A DNA stretch of 64,000 nt from positions 129,363-193,362 of the forward strand of contig QNGE01000917.1 in NCBI GenBank assembly GCA_008508345.1. Reading direction: 5' to 3'. The position numbers and the translations under genes are program-made. Below are positions 52,768-63,085 of this stretch, piece by piece. This DNA is from Paragonimus westermani. Its lineage: Eukaryota > Platyhelminthes > Trematoda > Plagiorchiida > Troglotrematidae. The number at the start of each line of letters is the position of its first letter. The first letter of the stretch is position 1. The notes beneath the pieces are model-generated. The model did not search any database. It saw nothing but the letters and a program-made list of their open reading frames with translations, and was not told where the DNA came from.

Positions 52768-54216
52768 GTAAGGGAGTTTGTCATTTGCCCCCTTTGGGTT
52801 TGTGAAAGAAAATTCATGCGTTAATTGTGTGCATGAAATTTTCATGCTTCGGTTTTCAAATTTTTCCGCTATCTACGAAGAAACCACTGTGAGTATATGT
52901 TGAAGATTGGTAAATGTTAGTTTGTCTGGTCTAGAAAAATAGGCATGCACCTTCAAAATGTGCTGACTCAAATATGCCATTCTACAGATAGTTTCAGTCT
53001 GGATAGAATCATTAATGTTACATACAAAACCTTGCCACATTTTTGGGCTAATAGTGGTCATTAAAATTTTCCTGTTCTGGCTATTTTCCTGAAGTTTGAT
53101 CAACCCGAGAATGTACTGGCTGACAGTTTTGTTGCACAATTTTGCAGTTATTTAAAAATGTTGCCATTTAACAAATGTCGAAATTTATTTAAAAATAGAG
53201 TTCACTCAGATTCGGTAACCCTCTGGTTCTGGTGTTGGCTAAATTTAACGCTTTAGATTGCTTGACTGGTCGGCACAAGTGTTATTTTCAATGATGACTG
53301 CTATTGATACTCATCCGCTGTACAACTTTCTTGAACACAAAGCAGAGAATCTTTTCTAATTCAGGAAAAAAAAGTGCAGAAATGGGAAATTGAAGGCCGT
53401 GAGTCTATTTTCAATCAACTAACATTAGAGTGAGAATATACTGGGGGAAAAATGGCAGCTAAATTGAAATTCTACCTAAAGCCATAATATCAGGCTTTAA
53501 TGTCCCTTCTTAGTAATTACCGTAATTGCATAATCACTTTAGTCGGGTAACACCAAATTCCAGTCAACCGAGCCCGATTTGATGTCATTTCCTTGTGAGC
53601 TTTCGGACAAAAATAGAACAGCCGTACCCTTTACATTGCTCCTGAGCTGCTAGCAGTACAGAAAACTTTTCGAATGAGCCATACGCGAATGACTAAAAAG
53701 CAAACCATCAGATAAAATTCGATCTGCAGGCAACTAATTATTATAGCAAATCAGTCAAGTCAGCACTGTGTTGCCAACGTATAAAAGTCGAAACTAAACA
53801 GCTGGTTAGAAATGGAACGGATGTATATGGCGTAAAAAGTTGCATCCGTACATTTTCATGTGTCAAGTCTTGTTACAACTTAATCGATTAATTTGTTGCT
53901 ATCTCATGCTTAGATGAGCATACCTTGTTACAAGTGACTTTTGTGAAAGGGATCACGTCCAGCGAATTAACACTGATTATATTCATACATGCCGCCAGCA
54001 ACTATTACATACGTCAGTAGGATGACTCTAGACAAAGCATCTACCATTAAGAGCCACCATCCGTCTCCTCGGTATCTAACCTTAGTAGAGTGTACATACT
54101 AATTTGGTGCATTTTTCAAAGCGGTTAGCTGCTTTTTAGTACATTCTATAGTTTTTTTATCTTGGTTTCATTCCAATAGCTCATCGAATTACTCTTTTTT
54201 CCTCCCTCTGTTTTAG
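52768..54216. other. 1.45 kb intron, nothing recognised
   Basis: Intron between the first and second PH exons. It is AT-rich, with a strong polypyrimidine tract (CTTTTTTCCTCCCTCTGTTTTAG) at its 3' end. No other feature is seen. Confidence 0.65.
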
Positions 54217-54327
54217 TCCACAGATTTGATCCGCATATTGGTTTTAGATAGCCCGCTGCAACTGTATACCACGACTGGAGGATGGTCAAGGCTTCGTGCT
54301 CCAACACCACATGGATTTGCATTCAAA
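54217..54327 (+). CDS. RAPH1: MRL gene, PH domain part 2
   Basis: The exon is 111 nt, or 37 codons, phase 0 at both ends, with a strong acceptor and donor AAA|gtaagt. It reads STDLIRILVLDSPLQLYTT at its start and APTPHGFAFK at its end. Lamellipodin has SRDLVCFLQLDHVNVYYG and APTDYCLVLK at the same positions, so strands 3 to 6 of the PH fold are present. The conserved APT before the last of these strands is kept. Confidence 0.93.
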
Positions 54328-57300
54328 GTAAGTCTGTTGACCAATCGGTGGTTACCTAATGTTCTATTCTAAAGGTAAATCAGTGCCAAACTTACAGGTG
54401 GTCTTTATATAACGAGTGGTCCCCTGAGAATAGTTTCAACCAATCCAAAAATGACAAGTGTGGAACACGTCACACTTACAGCTACAGGTTTCTACAGGAA
54501 CAGCATAAGCTAGACTGAGTTCAAGCGCGTACCGTACGTCTCACTTGAAGTATTATCCCACAACTTTCTTCTTAGATATATTCTTCCTGAAGTTGAAAAC
54601 TACAGCACCCTCAATATTTTATCGAACTCCTAACTATTAGCGCAAAAACTAATACATAAACCTGATAATGATAGACTACTGTTTTGCACGATGTGCACTG
54701 TTTACCAGCATGTATCAAAAAGTCATTGGCGGATTTCCTTGACTGTTCCAAAAGCCTACGTTAATGGATAGTAAGCATGATTTCAGAGTCACAGTAGTCT
54801 TTTGGTCACCTGGTTGCGAAATACGTTCGTCACTTACTCTGTTCACAGTTCCGTCAGCCATCGAAAATCATTTGTACCTCAGTCAGCTGCGGAGTTGTGG
54901 AAGTATTTTCTGTTCATCGTACGACTCTCTGGTCCTTTCGTTTTGTACTCCGCAATGTAGCACATTAGTTTAACCATCATTAGACGTAATTTTGACTGCT
55001 TACTATGTGAATGTTTGTGTACATTTCCCTGTTCAGTGATAAATGGTGTTTCAGCAGCCCACCAGAAAATAAACCGAAGTTGATGACGCACCATTAACTT
55101 GAATTTCGATAATCAGCTACCGAAAACTATTCCTTTTGAAGATCGGTACATTCTCTTTCAAACCAGTAACAGTGGGAAGTTGTCATCCGAAAAATTGAGT
55201 TCTTCGAGTCTCAATTCCAATTACTGAACATGGAATAAGAATACACAAATATACAACACAAGCGATTGCTATAGCAACGGTGTCAACTGAACTGCTCGAT
55301 TGCTGACAATCACCTGTCGCTTAGATAGATGTATCCACATATATGGATAGGTGTGGCTCCACCTTCAGTCTTAAAACACATCCTAGTGGAAAGCACTTAG
55401 AAAGAAATGACATTAATTTTATGAAACCTGAAGCCGCTGGCGCTATTTTTCGGGATCTTGGTCACAACAGATCTTTGTTAAGCACATTGATTGTAACTGA
55501 AAGTGCATTACATGTGAACGGTAAAACTCAAGAAACAGTTACAACAACATTTCAGTTGTTCCGTTATACACAAACCCTACCATTTCCGAGATAGCAATAA
55601 GTCAGCAACCAGATTCTTTTGAACCCACATAGTGAGCCATTGCCTTCCCGATATCAACTGTTTCTTCACATCAAAAATCAGAGTTTGATCGCTGTTCAGA
55701 TAATCGATCATCAGTTACACGGCTGACATACCTGGCAAATAGCGTCGCCTAAATGAGCGCCGTTATATGTTTGGCTCAGGTTGTTTTTGGGTCCAGAAAG
55801 TGACGGCACGTAGCGGCTATCTTATTTACAGCACTTTGGGCTTACTACAGCGACAGTTGTAAGATAACCCATCCTAGCCTTACGCTGTCAGAAGTAACCA
55901 TTTATGGTTCTTCGAGTGCTCCGGAGGTAGTAGCGTTTATACACAAAGAGATTAATCAGATCTCATTATGATTTATCCTGACGTTTTCGTCTGATCAGAG
56001 AAAGTTGGCGGGCTGTCTCAAAAACACATATAAAGATGTAGCAACAGCTGTCACAAAGAGAATTGCAGAACTTCATTCTTGACTTTATTGTTCAAACGCG
56101 GAATATGAAAGAACTAATTTACATGGGTGTATATTACCACATTCTTCATAAACTGACGTTCTTTTTCAAAATTTATTTAGTTACTTATCCGTACAGATGA
56201 TACAAATGTTTACTAAATGACTCATGCGCATAACTTACTCTAGTCATCTTAAGTGAAACGAAGCTAGCGGTTTCCAAATATTTTGTGTTCCTATCTCTTC
56301 CTAATTAAACCACGAATTACCTGAAAGTCCGTTTTGTTTTGTCTATTTCAAACGCACGATATTGCTGCACATGACACTTCATTTATCTTCATAAAAGTCA
56401 GAATGTGTTTCAAAGTCAGATTGTTCACCAAAAAAGCTCGTGATATGTGTTTTGAAAAGGCATAACATCAAAATGTATCAACACAGAATTTTGTAAGCCC
56501 GGCAGAATAAGTCATGTTTGATATCTTTCCTTCATAGCAGCCGTTTTGTTAGATGTAAGTGTGAAAAACATACTTTGTGCGAAACTCACTTTAATCTCGT
56601 TAGGACACTTCTTCAGATCTGTCGTTACTGTACAACACAAAAGATGTCATTTTTGAAGCCTGTTAATCAGCAACTCATTGTATGAATACACCAGTTGCTC
56701 AAGCCTTGGATTGTTATAAAATGGCTAGACCTGGAGAGAATACAAGTGCCCAAAACCAGCATAGACAGTTGTTTAACGGAAATATACCCCCCACCCCGAA
56801 GACGTAACTGAACGCAAAAGACCCTGCTTACAAACTACACTTTTCGAATTTTATTCGAACGTCAGGTCTGTCATTTAAACTGAATTTTGAGCGCATTATT
56901 AGGATGAATCCACACGGACTGAGACAACCACTATGGTGACACATATGCGACCTTTCACTTGTTTTGATTCCACTCTCTCAACTGGGCAGATTAAGCCCAA
57001 TAAGTCAGCCGGGTCGATCAGAACATGTGAACTGATCGGATGCGCCCAGTTTTACTAATGAGTAGCGTGGCATATTTGACAATTTGGTATAGGTTCACTG
57101 ACGCCAGGTAAACAGGCCGTTAGGATGCGTTCGCAAAATACCATATCGTACGCCTCACTTACCCAGATCTACATGAACTAACGCACATACGTTTTGTCAT
57201 CAAACGGAGAGACAGTGTCAGTTTGTGAGATGATGTTTGCAGTCTCTTGACTCGTAGTGTGATTGGTTCATAGTCGATTTCACAAATCATCACTGACTTC

Positions 57301-57756
57301 AGAAAGAAAACCTTACAATCGAAAGCGAGTGATTCGAGAATAACTGTACACCAAAGTCATCCACGAAAAAGTTTTCAGAAAAAATACTCCTAAGCTCACA
57401 TTTTTATGCATCATTTCCAACCACACGTTTGCAGTCTCATGCTTTCACCCTTAAAGCACGAATATCCACCTTTGGTGTGCGGCGCCTAGTAACTTGCTTG
57501 TGTTTTGACCTATGCTAATTGGCCACCATCCGCAGTTGCCAACGCTTTAACCGAATGTGTTCGGGTTCTGTCATGTTTCCGATTGAATGAACATATCACT
57601 TCAGAGAACCACTGATTTTGACCAACCACTTAAATGCAATGGGAATATATTTTTAAATGCCATCAATGCACGTAATTATCAGCGTGCGCCCCACAGGGAC
57701 ATCTAGGTAAAAACGTGAAGTGCATATAACTATACCGTCCCCTTCGTGTTTTACAG
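54328..57756. other. 3.4 kb intron, nothing recognised
   Basis: Intron between the second and third PH exons. Open frames inside it (for example plus 55343-55591, 83 codons) show no recognised similarity. No repeat family is recognised. Confidence 0.6.
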
Positions 57757-57858
57757 CCCTATTCTGCTCAAGATCCAACATCGAAACACGTATTCTGTTT
57801 CTGTGCGACAGATGAGAAGGCTCTACGGAACTGGATTTGTCGACTACGAATAGCAAAA
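57757..57858 (+). CDS. RAPH1: MRL gene, PH domain part 3 (C-terminal helix)
   Basis: The exon is 102 nt, or 34 codons, phase 0 at both ends, with acceptor TTCGTGTTTTACAG and donor AAA|gtgagt. It reads SKHVFCFCATDEKALRNW and then ICRLRIAK. In lamellipodin the matching text is SQYIKYLCCDDVRTLHQW followed by VNGIRIAK. The invariant Trp of the PH C-terminal helix is present. The family continues with YGK and then proline-rich sequence, which must lie in later exons that I could not find with confidence. Confidence 0.93.
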
Positions 57859-60800
57859 GTGAGTGTGCAGTAGTAACACTTATTCATCTCTTATCAACCG
57901 CTTCGAGGTAAAAATGTGATCATGTGATCATGTTAACTTGATTGACTAGAAAAGTTTTGTACACAACTGAATTAGGTTACTTCGTGCGCCGTACGTGCAC
58001 ATATTTCGTACGGAACAAGTTATTGTTCAATCAGTTCAGAATATATCAGCACTACTAAAGTTAATATGAAAAATAATACTGAATAAACTTACGGTGATGC
58101 TAAACTGCAATTAAAAAGGAATTATTTACATGGAATCATTTGTCCCATGCCTGCCACTGACACGTAAGACAGAGATCCACATTTGAGATTTCTCTTGAAA
58201 GTTGACAAAGTCGAGTGTGCCCCTTTGATTCACACGATTTAATTATACTAGTATTGCCAACTTGATTTTGCACAGAATCGTCAGTGTTGGCCACGAAGTT
58301 AACACTTTTAGGTACGTTATATTAGAATTGATTACTTACTCCAACTGCTATCACCATCCAAGATTATGCGGTCTCCTGTTAGCAATTCCAAACCTCCCAG
58401 CCTTACAATAACGCCGATCACAAGTTAACACTTCACAGTCGGGTGGTTCTAGAAACTAGCTTCAGTTAGTGAGTTACTTACCGTTTGGCAAACCACATTT
58501 CAATAAATGTGATCAAGACATCAACGAGTGATTGGGGGAGAGCATTCGATAGAACTGCAATTCACAGACAGAAAGTTGGGTTTTGGCGAAGAATTGCATC
58601 AGCCTTGGTGATATAGCAACTATTGAAATGATTAAACAATATTGTGAATCGCACAAGGTGAAATCCCGTTATTCGAAGGAACGTGATCTAAGCAACGGAG
58701 TTTTTCTTTATAGCATAAGAAGAATTCGTTGCGTGCCACGGTATAACTTAATCTTCAAATGGTTTGTGCAGACTTTGCAATGGAAAACTAATGCCAGCAA
58801 ATAGGTTTTCGTTTAAAAGGGGAACACCCTCATTAACAAATGTGACGCAAACCAAGTGATTACTGGCAAGGTCGTCAATCGCGAATATGCGGTTGAATAG
58901 CAGTTGGATACAACCTAACGTGATCTGAAGTAAATTGGCCTTTTAAGCAGACGGTTAAAAGTAGTCCGAGTAACAATAAACCGTGGTTTCTTCATCGATG
59001 TGCAATTTTCCCGTCTCTTTATCTTGTGGAGCAGTTGTGCAGCCAAATTTTGTTTTCAGCACAATTCCTTATTAACGCATTTCGCTTTTCATACTCAGGT
59101 CACAGTCAAAATAATCGACGATTCATATGTAACAAGAAACACTGTCTAGCAGCTTGAGGTGGAACTGTGATTTCCAATTGCTTCAGCGGTACTGACTGCT
59201 GATATGCTTGAAGGAAAGGAAAGGATAGTTCTGTGTTTTCTACAAAGATGGGTAGGAAACCTGATCACTATTCTGTAGTGAATGTGATTAAGCACGTTGT
59301 TATAGTAATTAGAAGCATAGTGATGGGCACGCAAGTCCAACAGACATCGCTTACTAGAGTTTGAATCCTGATCAATACAGCGGTATACTTTACTGACGAA
59401 ATGCCGGTGTAGCGCAGGCTTTTGATCGTGAAAGTGTAGCTGGACAAGAAACACAAGAATGTGCAAAGTTTGGCAGTCAAGCTGTTCAACCAGTAGGGCA
59501 TTAAAAAAGATAGTAATTTTTTGAGGATACCTGTTTTTTCCTAACTTCCATTAAAAACATGATAAATTGTCGCAGCAAATTAGTTAGCGTTTACTCACAA
59601 AAAATTCAATGTTTATTATCAAATATGATGTTTGTAGAGCATGGTTCTTATGCTTAAAGCAATGGCGTTTTGGATCAACAACTTACGTTTGATGTTTGAT
59701 GCAGTATTCAGTAAATAGCGAATTAGAGAAGGAAACGAACGATGTGCAGCAAACTTATTGATTCAGGAAGCCGACTATAATTGGCGCAACAATACAATGA
59801 CAGTGAAACACTGTTGCTCATCTCTGGTACAGCATTATTGCAAGCTACATATCCAAACATAGCGGCGGAATTCCTGGGAAGTATGGGGCTGTTCGTCTTA
59901 ATACATTCAAGTAAAATCATGTTGATCTAGTGAAGGGAGAACAGTCGAGCGTCTTCGGCCAGCTTTGAACCTCGTTGTTGAATCCTTCACATTCGAACTC
60001 TGCCTCAAGTAAATTTAAGTGTCTGTTTGTTAACGTTGTGACATTAAGTTTCAAGATCAGCTGATGAAAAAATTGTTTGCCTTCCAGTGGGATATGATTT
60101 GCGCCTTATGGACATTCAAGTGTATTTTGCAAACCAGTTCAATAAATAGAAGGTTATTCACAAATTTCCGCACTAATTTGAGCGTCACGCTTCTTCTCCT
60201 TATTCACCAAGCAGTTATATGAGGTTGATTTCTAAAGTATGTTGCTTGGTTGAACTCATTCAGTATGGTTTATATGATGGGTGGTTGTTGCAGGCTGGCT
60301 TCTCGGCGATTAGTAACACACGCAGACGGTAGTTTATCGTGTCCACCTTAAGTGTAACCGGAAAAAATCTCAGAATGAGGTCACCAAGTGATCAACACGA
60401 GGAAAGTTGAGATGTGATGCTCTTTCAACCGGAATTCATAAGGCATGTTGATCCATAACATAACTTGTGATGTTTCGTATAGCTTCGCTATGCTCCTAGT
60501 TATCCAGTCATCAGACTTGAGCTCCAGTTCATATTCATCCAAAGGCTTCACAGTCGATTTTCAAAACTATTGTTATACTGTTCTGTGTGAACAAAGCCAT
60601 GTCAGTCCCTCAAAACCCTAGACAAAAACAACGCCGAAGTCAAAGACGTCATACGTTTACTCGTCGTTTACCACACAGTTCACAAAGACTGTGAAACGTG
60701 TCAAGATCCTGGACATTACTTGTTTATTCAGCAACAACGGCAGTACGAGTTAAATTCCTTTGAAAATTTCTGTTTAACATGCTTTTTTGGACTGGTCTAT

Positions 60801-61041
60801 CTGAATATGTGCCACTCAATACACCGCAGGTTTGCTGAATGATCATCGAATATCCTTGAACCTGTCAGGCATACTCTGTCATTGTACAAACTACGAAAAC
60901 CACTTGAGTTCGTTAATACAATCGATGGGCCTAGTTAAACTCGACAAAACGTGCTCTCTTTTGACAGTTAGCCTTTGTTTATAAATACTGATAAACAGAT
61001 TGAGAATAACACAACGTTACGAGCAAGTTGTAATACTCTAC
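57859..61041. other. Downstream intron or 3' region, no sure exon
   Basis: The MRL frame leaves in phase 0 at 57858, so at least one more coding exon is expected. I found no acceptor followed by the family's YGK-type continuation. A small open segment at 59060-59098 (acceptor GTTTTCAG, donor CAG|gtcaca, 13 codons) fits the phase but resembles nothing. Other frames (plus 58583-58801, minus 59146-59466) are unrecognised. Confidence 0.5.
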
Positions 61042-61071
61042 GTTTCAACCACCTCGGGTGGCCTTCCTCAG
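61042..61071 (-). ncRNA. Hammerhead-like motif of PLE type
   Basis: Read on the minus strand, the sequence is CTGAGGA, then a hairpin with CCACC/GGTGG arms around CGA, then GAAAC. Penelope-like elements of many animals carry minimal hammerhead ribozymes in their pLTRs with the arrangement CTGANGA, stem II, GAAAC. The two conserved core boxes are present, but stem II has extra G bases, and the helix III and cleavage triplet are not clean. It lies downstream of a minus-strand PLE 3' end and is in the same orientation. Activity is doubtful. Confidence 0.45.
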
Positions 61072-61225
61072 GAGTGTTGTAATCGAAATCACATTTGTTT
61101 ATAAATCGATCACAGACCATATTTGTAGCTACATTGTATCCAATAACCCAGACTTTCGTAACCCCCCCAACCGGAGTTGAAATGGTTGCAGCATTCTGTA
61201 ACCAGACTTTGCAAAGTCCAACAAG

Positions 61226-61330
61226 AAAACTTACCAGTTGACGAATGGTGTGTCGATGGGATTTTCACTGGGACCATTGTTTACGAGTACCTTCATGGCA
61301 CGGCTCACACTTGACGAACTGAAAGGGTCT
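61226..61330 (+). mobile_element. Penelope-like reverse transcriptase fragment
   Basis: The plus-strand frame reads YQLTNGVSMGFSLGPLFTST and then FMARL. It matches the PLE reverse-transcriptase segment DGVSMGSPLGPLFANIFMAKLE very well (motif B region, just before the YVDD box). The YVDD motif itself is missing, because about 20 codons later the sequence passes into the 3' UTR of an inverted PLE copy (61350-61910). The same-strand GIY-YIG endonuclease resumes at 62040. This is best read as the RT of the plus-strand PLE, interrupted by the minus-strand copy. Confidence 0.6.
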
Positions 61331-61349
61331 ACCCAAAAATGTAATGTTT

Positions 61350-61906
61350 GGAAACAGTTCGTTTCCTTGAAGAACTTGAACAAAACAATGAGAACGCGCA
61401 AATCACACAATGTTCTCCATCATTAAGATTTTGTACATTCTGATCACACACAGACATGTAGCTAATTTTAAATGAGTGGAAATTCTACAGGGTGAACATC
61501 ATGCTTTGAGGGATTAAACAGACAGACACAAAAATGAAATTTGAGACAACTGGTTCCTTTGAGCAGTTTGAAATAAAAGCAGTTAGAATACGAAACCTGG
61601 TAGATGCTTGCATTTCGTATTTACTCATCGGTACCTAGTTTACAATAACACGGATGGGTTTTTTTATAGCAAACGACTAGGGGAGTGGGTGATCAAAAAG
61701 CGGGTTAGGATGAGTCATTAAGTCCAGAGAAGGGTCAAGTTCACGAACATTTATTTCTGAACACAGATAGCTGGTTTGAGACGATTGATTGCAACTGCTT
61801 CAGCAAACCGTAAGAATCCCGGATTAGAATGACGTAACGGGATTTTGAATACACGAGATGGATCGATAGCGTGACCGGTGATCAGAACATGTCTAGCGAC
61901 TGAGAA
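61350..61906 (-). mobile_element. Minus-strand PLE 3' end: GIY-YIG endonuclease C-terminus plus 3' UTR
   Basis: On the minus strand, 61906-61718 codes for the C-terminal half of a PLE GIY-YIG endonuclease: SVARHVLITGHAIDPSRVF, then LRFAEAVAINRLKPAICVQK, a stop (61751-61753), then MFVNLTLLW. The LRFAEA(L/V)AI and CVQK..V..L.LPW patterns are typical of PLE endonucleases. From about 61540 to 61350 the sequence is homologous to the reverse complement of 62395-62590, the 3' flank of the plus-strand copy. The N-terminal half with the GIY and YIG residues is missing. The unit is a 5'-truncated copy, inverted relative to its neighbour. Confidence 0.72.
61425..61540. repeat. Inverted repeat, left arm
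   Basis: This arm matches the reverse complement of 62395-62510 across about 115 bases, with roughly four in five bases identical by eye. Shared landmarks are GATCACAC, GACATGTAGCTAA, GAAATTCTACA and AAACAGACAGACACAAAAA. It is the 3' UTR of the minus-strand PLE copy. Weaker similarity continues left to about 61350. Confidence 0.8.
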
Positions 61907-62039
61907 AAATGAAAATCAAAATTATGTTGGCTCCCAGGGTATCTGCAACATCAACACAAATTGTTCCTTAGCCGAACAGTCTCCTCAGCTACAAGAAAAA
62001 CAGTCTACGTCTGTCATATTCCATTGATTTTACAAATGG

Positions 62040-62368
62040 TTGTGTAGCTGCGGTACGACTTACATGTTACAGGTGGAGTATAGACCGATAACTAGCTGTT
62101 CGTATCAAGGAACAGGTTACCAAATGGCTGTGAACTCAGTCAGAAACACTGGACGTCTGTATGGATGCCGGTGGACGGCACATACCTCCATCAGTTGCAA
62201 CGCATATAATCCGAAAAGGACAATGTTGAAGTTTCTGACACATTCTCGGTGATTTTTTGGAGCAACTGAGAAAGAAAACCCAAGTTTTCTGAGGCTCTGA
62301 CTATCAAACGTCAATCTCTCCGCTGTGTGATCAAAACCAATTTGTTGACGTTGCAGCTACCCTGGTAG
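62040..62368 (+). mobile_element. Plus-strand PLE GIY-YIG endonuclease, frameshifted
   Basis: Plus-strand frames together give an almost full PLE endonuclease. CSCGTTYM at 62043 corresponds to the CSCGTTYIGR start with its YIG Tyr. LAVRIKEQVTKWL after a frameshift and a stop near 62088 corresponds to the RRL.vRIkEH..kWL helix. SVATHIIRKGQ follows. After another shift, PKFSEALTIKRQSLRC (for lRFaEALAIkr..p.lC) runs to LTLQLPW and a TAG at 62366-62368. Stops and shifts show it is dead. It points in the same direction as the RT piece at 61226. Confidence 0.72.
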
Positions 62369-62394
62369 TCGGCATCCCCATAAGTTTGATTTTC

Positions 62395-62510
62395 GGTTTT
62401 TGTGTCTGTCTGTTTACTCTCCCATGCTGTGACACCCGCCTTGTAGAATTTCGACTCGTTTAAACTTAGCTACATGTCCATGTGTGATCCGAATGTACGA
62501 AATATTACTC
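62395..62510. repeat. Inverted repeat, right arm (PLE 3' UTR)
   Basis: This lies immediately downstream of the plus-strand PLE endonuclease stop. It is the inverted partner of 61425-61540 and shares the TTTTTGTGTCTGTCTGTTTA, TGTAGAATTTC and TAGCTACATGTC blocks. Homology fades out towards 62590. Both arms follow an endonuclease C-terminus at a similar distance, which identifies the repeat as the common 3' UTR of the family. Confidence 0.8.
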
Positions 62511-62890
62511 ATGCAGAACATCACATGAATTATGTCTTCTCACTGCCTTATTCAATCCAGTGTTTAGGAGCGATACATTGATGTCATCATATACCCTGTT
62601 CGGACGAATATCTGGGCTTTTTTTCAACTCCATCCGCGTTAGACTACGTTTTACACGGGAAAAAACGTCCGTCTCATGCAAAAGGTGGTGCACAAAGGTG
62701 GTAGCAGTGTCCGATTTCTTTCACGCTTGGGTTCTGAACTTACAGCGGTTTCGTCTAATCGTTCTATGATTACAGGACAGCGGTTGGTTTGAGTTATCGG
62801 TTTGTCCGTACAGCTTTTATGAAAGCGAATCGTTACTTCGTTCAAGAGTTCATTCATTTTTTTCACTGTTACGGCACTGTTGTTTGTTAG

Positions 62891-62904
62891 CTCTCTCTCT
62901 CTCT
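62891..62904. repeat. Short (CT)7 run
   Basis: Seven CT units downstream of the PLE cluster, followed by TTTTGG. It could be a polypyrimidine stretch or a small microsatellite; no exon is recognised directly after it. Confidence 0.6.
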
Positions 62905-63045
62905 TTTGGTGTTCCAGTTTCTATCAGCTCTGTTAACTCCCACTCATAACTAAAAAATGGAACATGTAGTTTATCAGAAGTAAATCTGGAAGCAGTACGT
63001 GGTTTGATAAAAAGTCAGATAGAAGTGAACGTGTCATATTTGCAG

Positions 63046-63085
63046 TTTGATTTGAATGGCCATTTTCTGCCTGATACACACAAAT
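63046..63085 (+). CDS. Candidate downstream exon (uncertain)
   Basis: Acceptor GTCATATTTGCAG and a strong donor, AAAT|gtaagt, bound a 40-base segment that would continue the MRL frame in phase 0. It reads FDLNGHFLPDTHK and leaves one base over. The MRL family normally continues with an aromatic residue plus GK after RIAK, so the leading Phe is only mildly encouraging. It sits beyond the PLE cluster, 5.2 kb after the last sure exon. The call rests mostly on splice-site quality. Confidence 0.22.

Larger units (their letters stand above)
18265..57858 (+). other. RAPH1: MRL-family adaptor gene locus (MIG-10/lamellipodin/RIAM-like)
   Basis: This is the span of a multi-exon gene coding for an MRL adaptor. 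Family proteins bind active Ras or Rap GTPases through RA, phosphoinositides through PH, and Ena/VASP through C-terminal proline motifs. They link small-GTPase signals to actin at the plasma membrane and steer cell migration and neurite outgrowth. Exon order (start-end): 18265-18414, 21343-21443, 24798-25352, 25788-26198, candidate 36443-36503, 37645-37703, 39567-39726, 47125-47246, 52177-52236, 52615-52767, 54217-54327, 57757-57858. All junctions are GT-AG and phases agree. The related Grb7/10/14 family also has RA-PH. MRL is favoured by the SQN in RA strand 4, by RIAK after the last PH helix, and by the DL..LL.DL helix near the N-terminus. The 3' end is not found. Confidence 0.88.

Noticed and set aside
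39567..57858. Assignment to the Grb7/10/14 family
   Set aside because: Those proteins also have RA-PH, but the SQN block, the Trp in the second half of RA, the RIAK end of PH and the N-terminal DL..LL.DL helix fit MRL better. No SH2-coding exon was seen.
59060..59098. 13-codon segment between GTTTTCAG and CAG|gtcaca as the next MRL exon
   Set aside because: The phase fits, but the peptide (HNSLLTHFAFHTQ) bears no likeness to the family after the PH domain.
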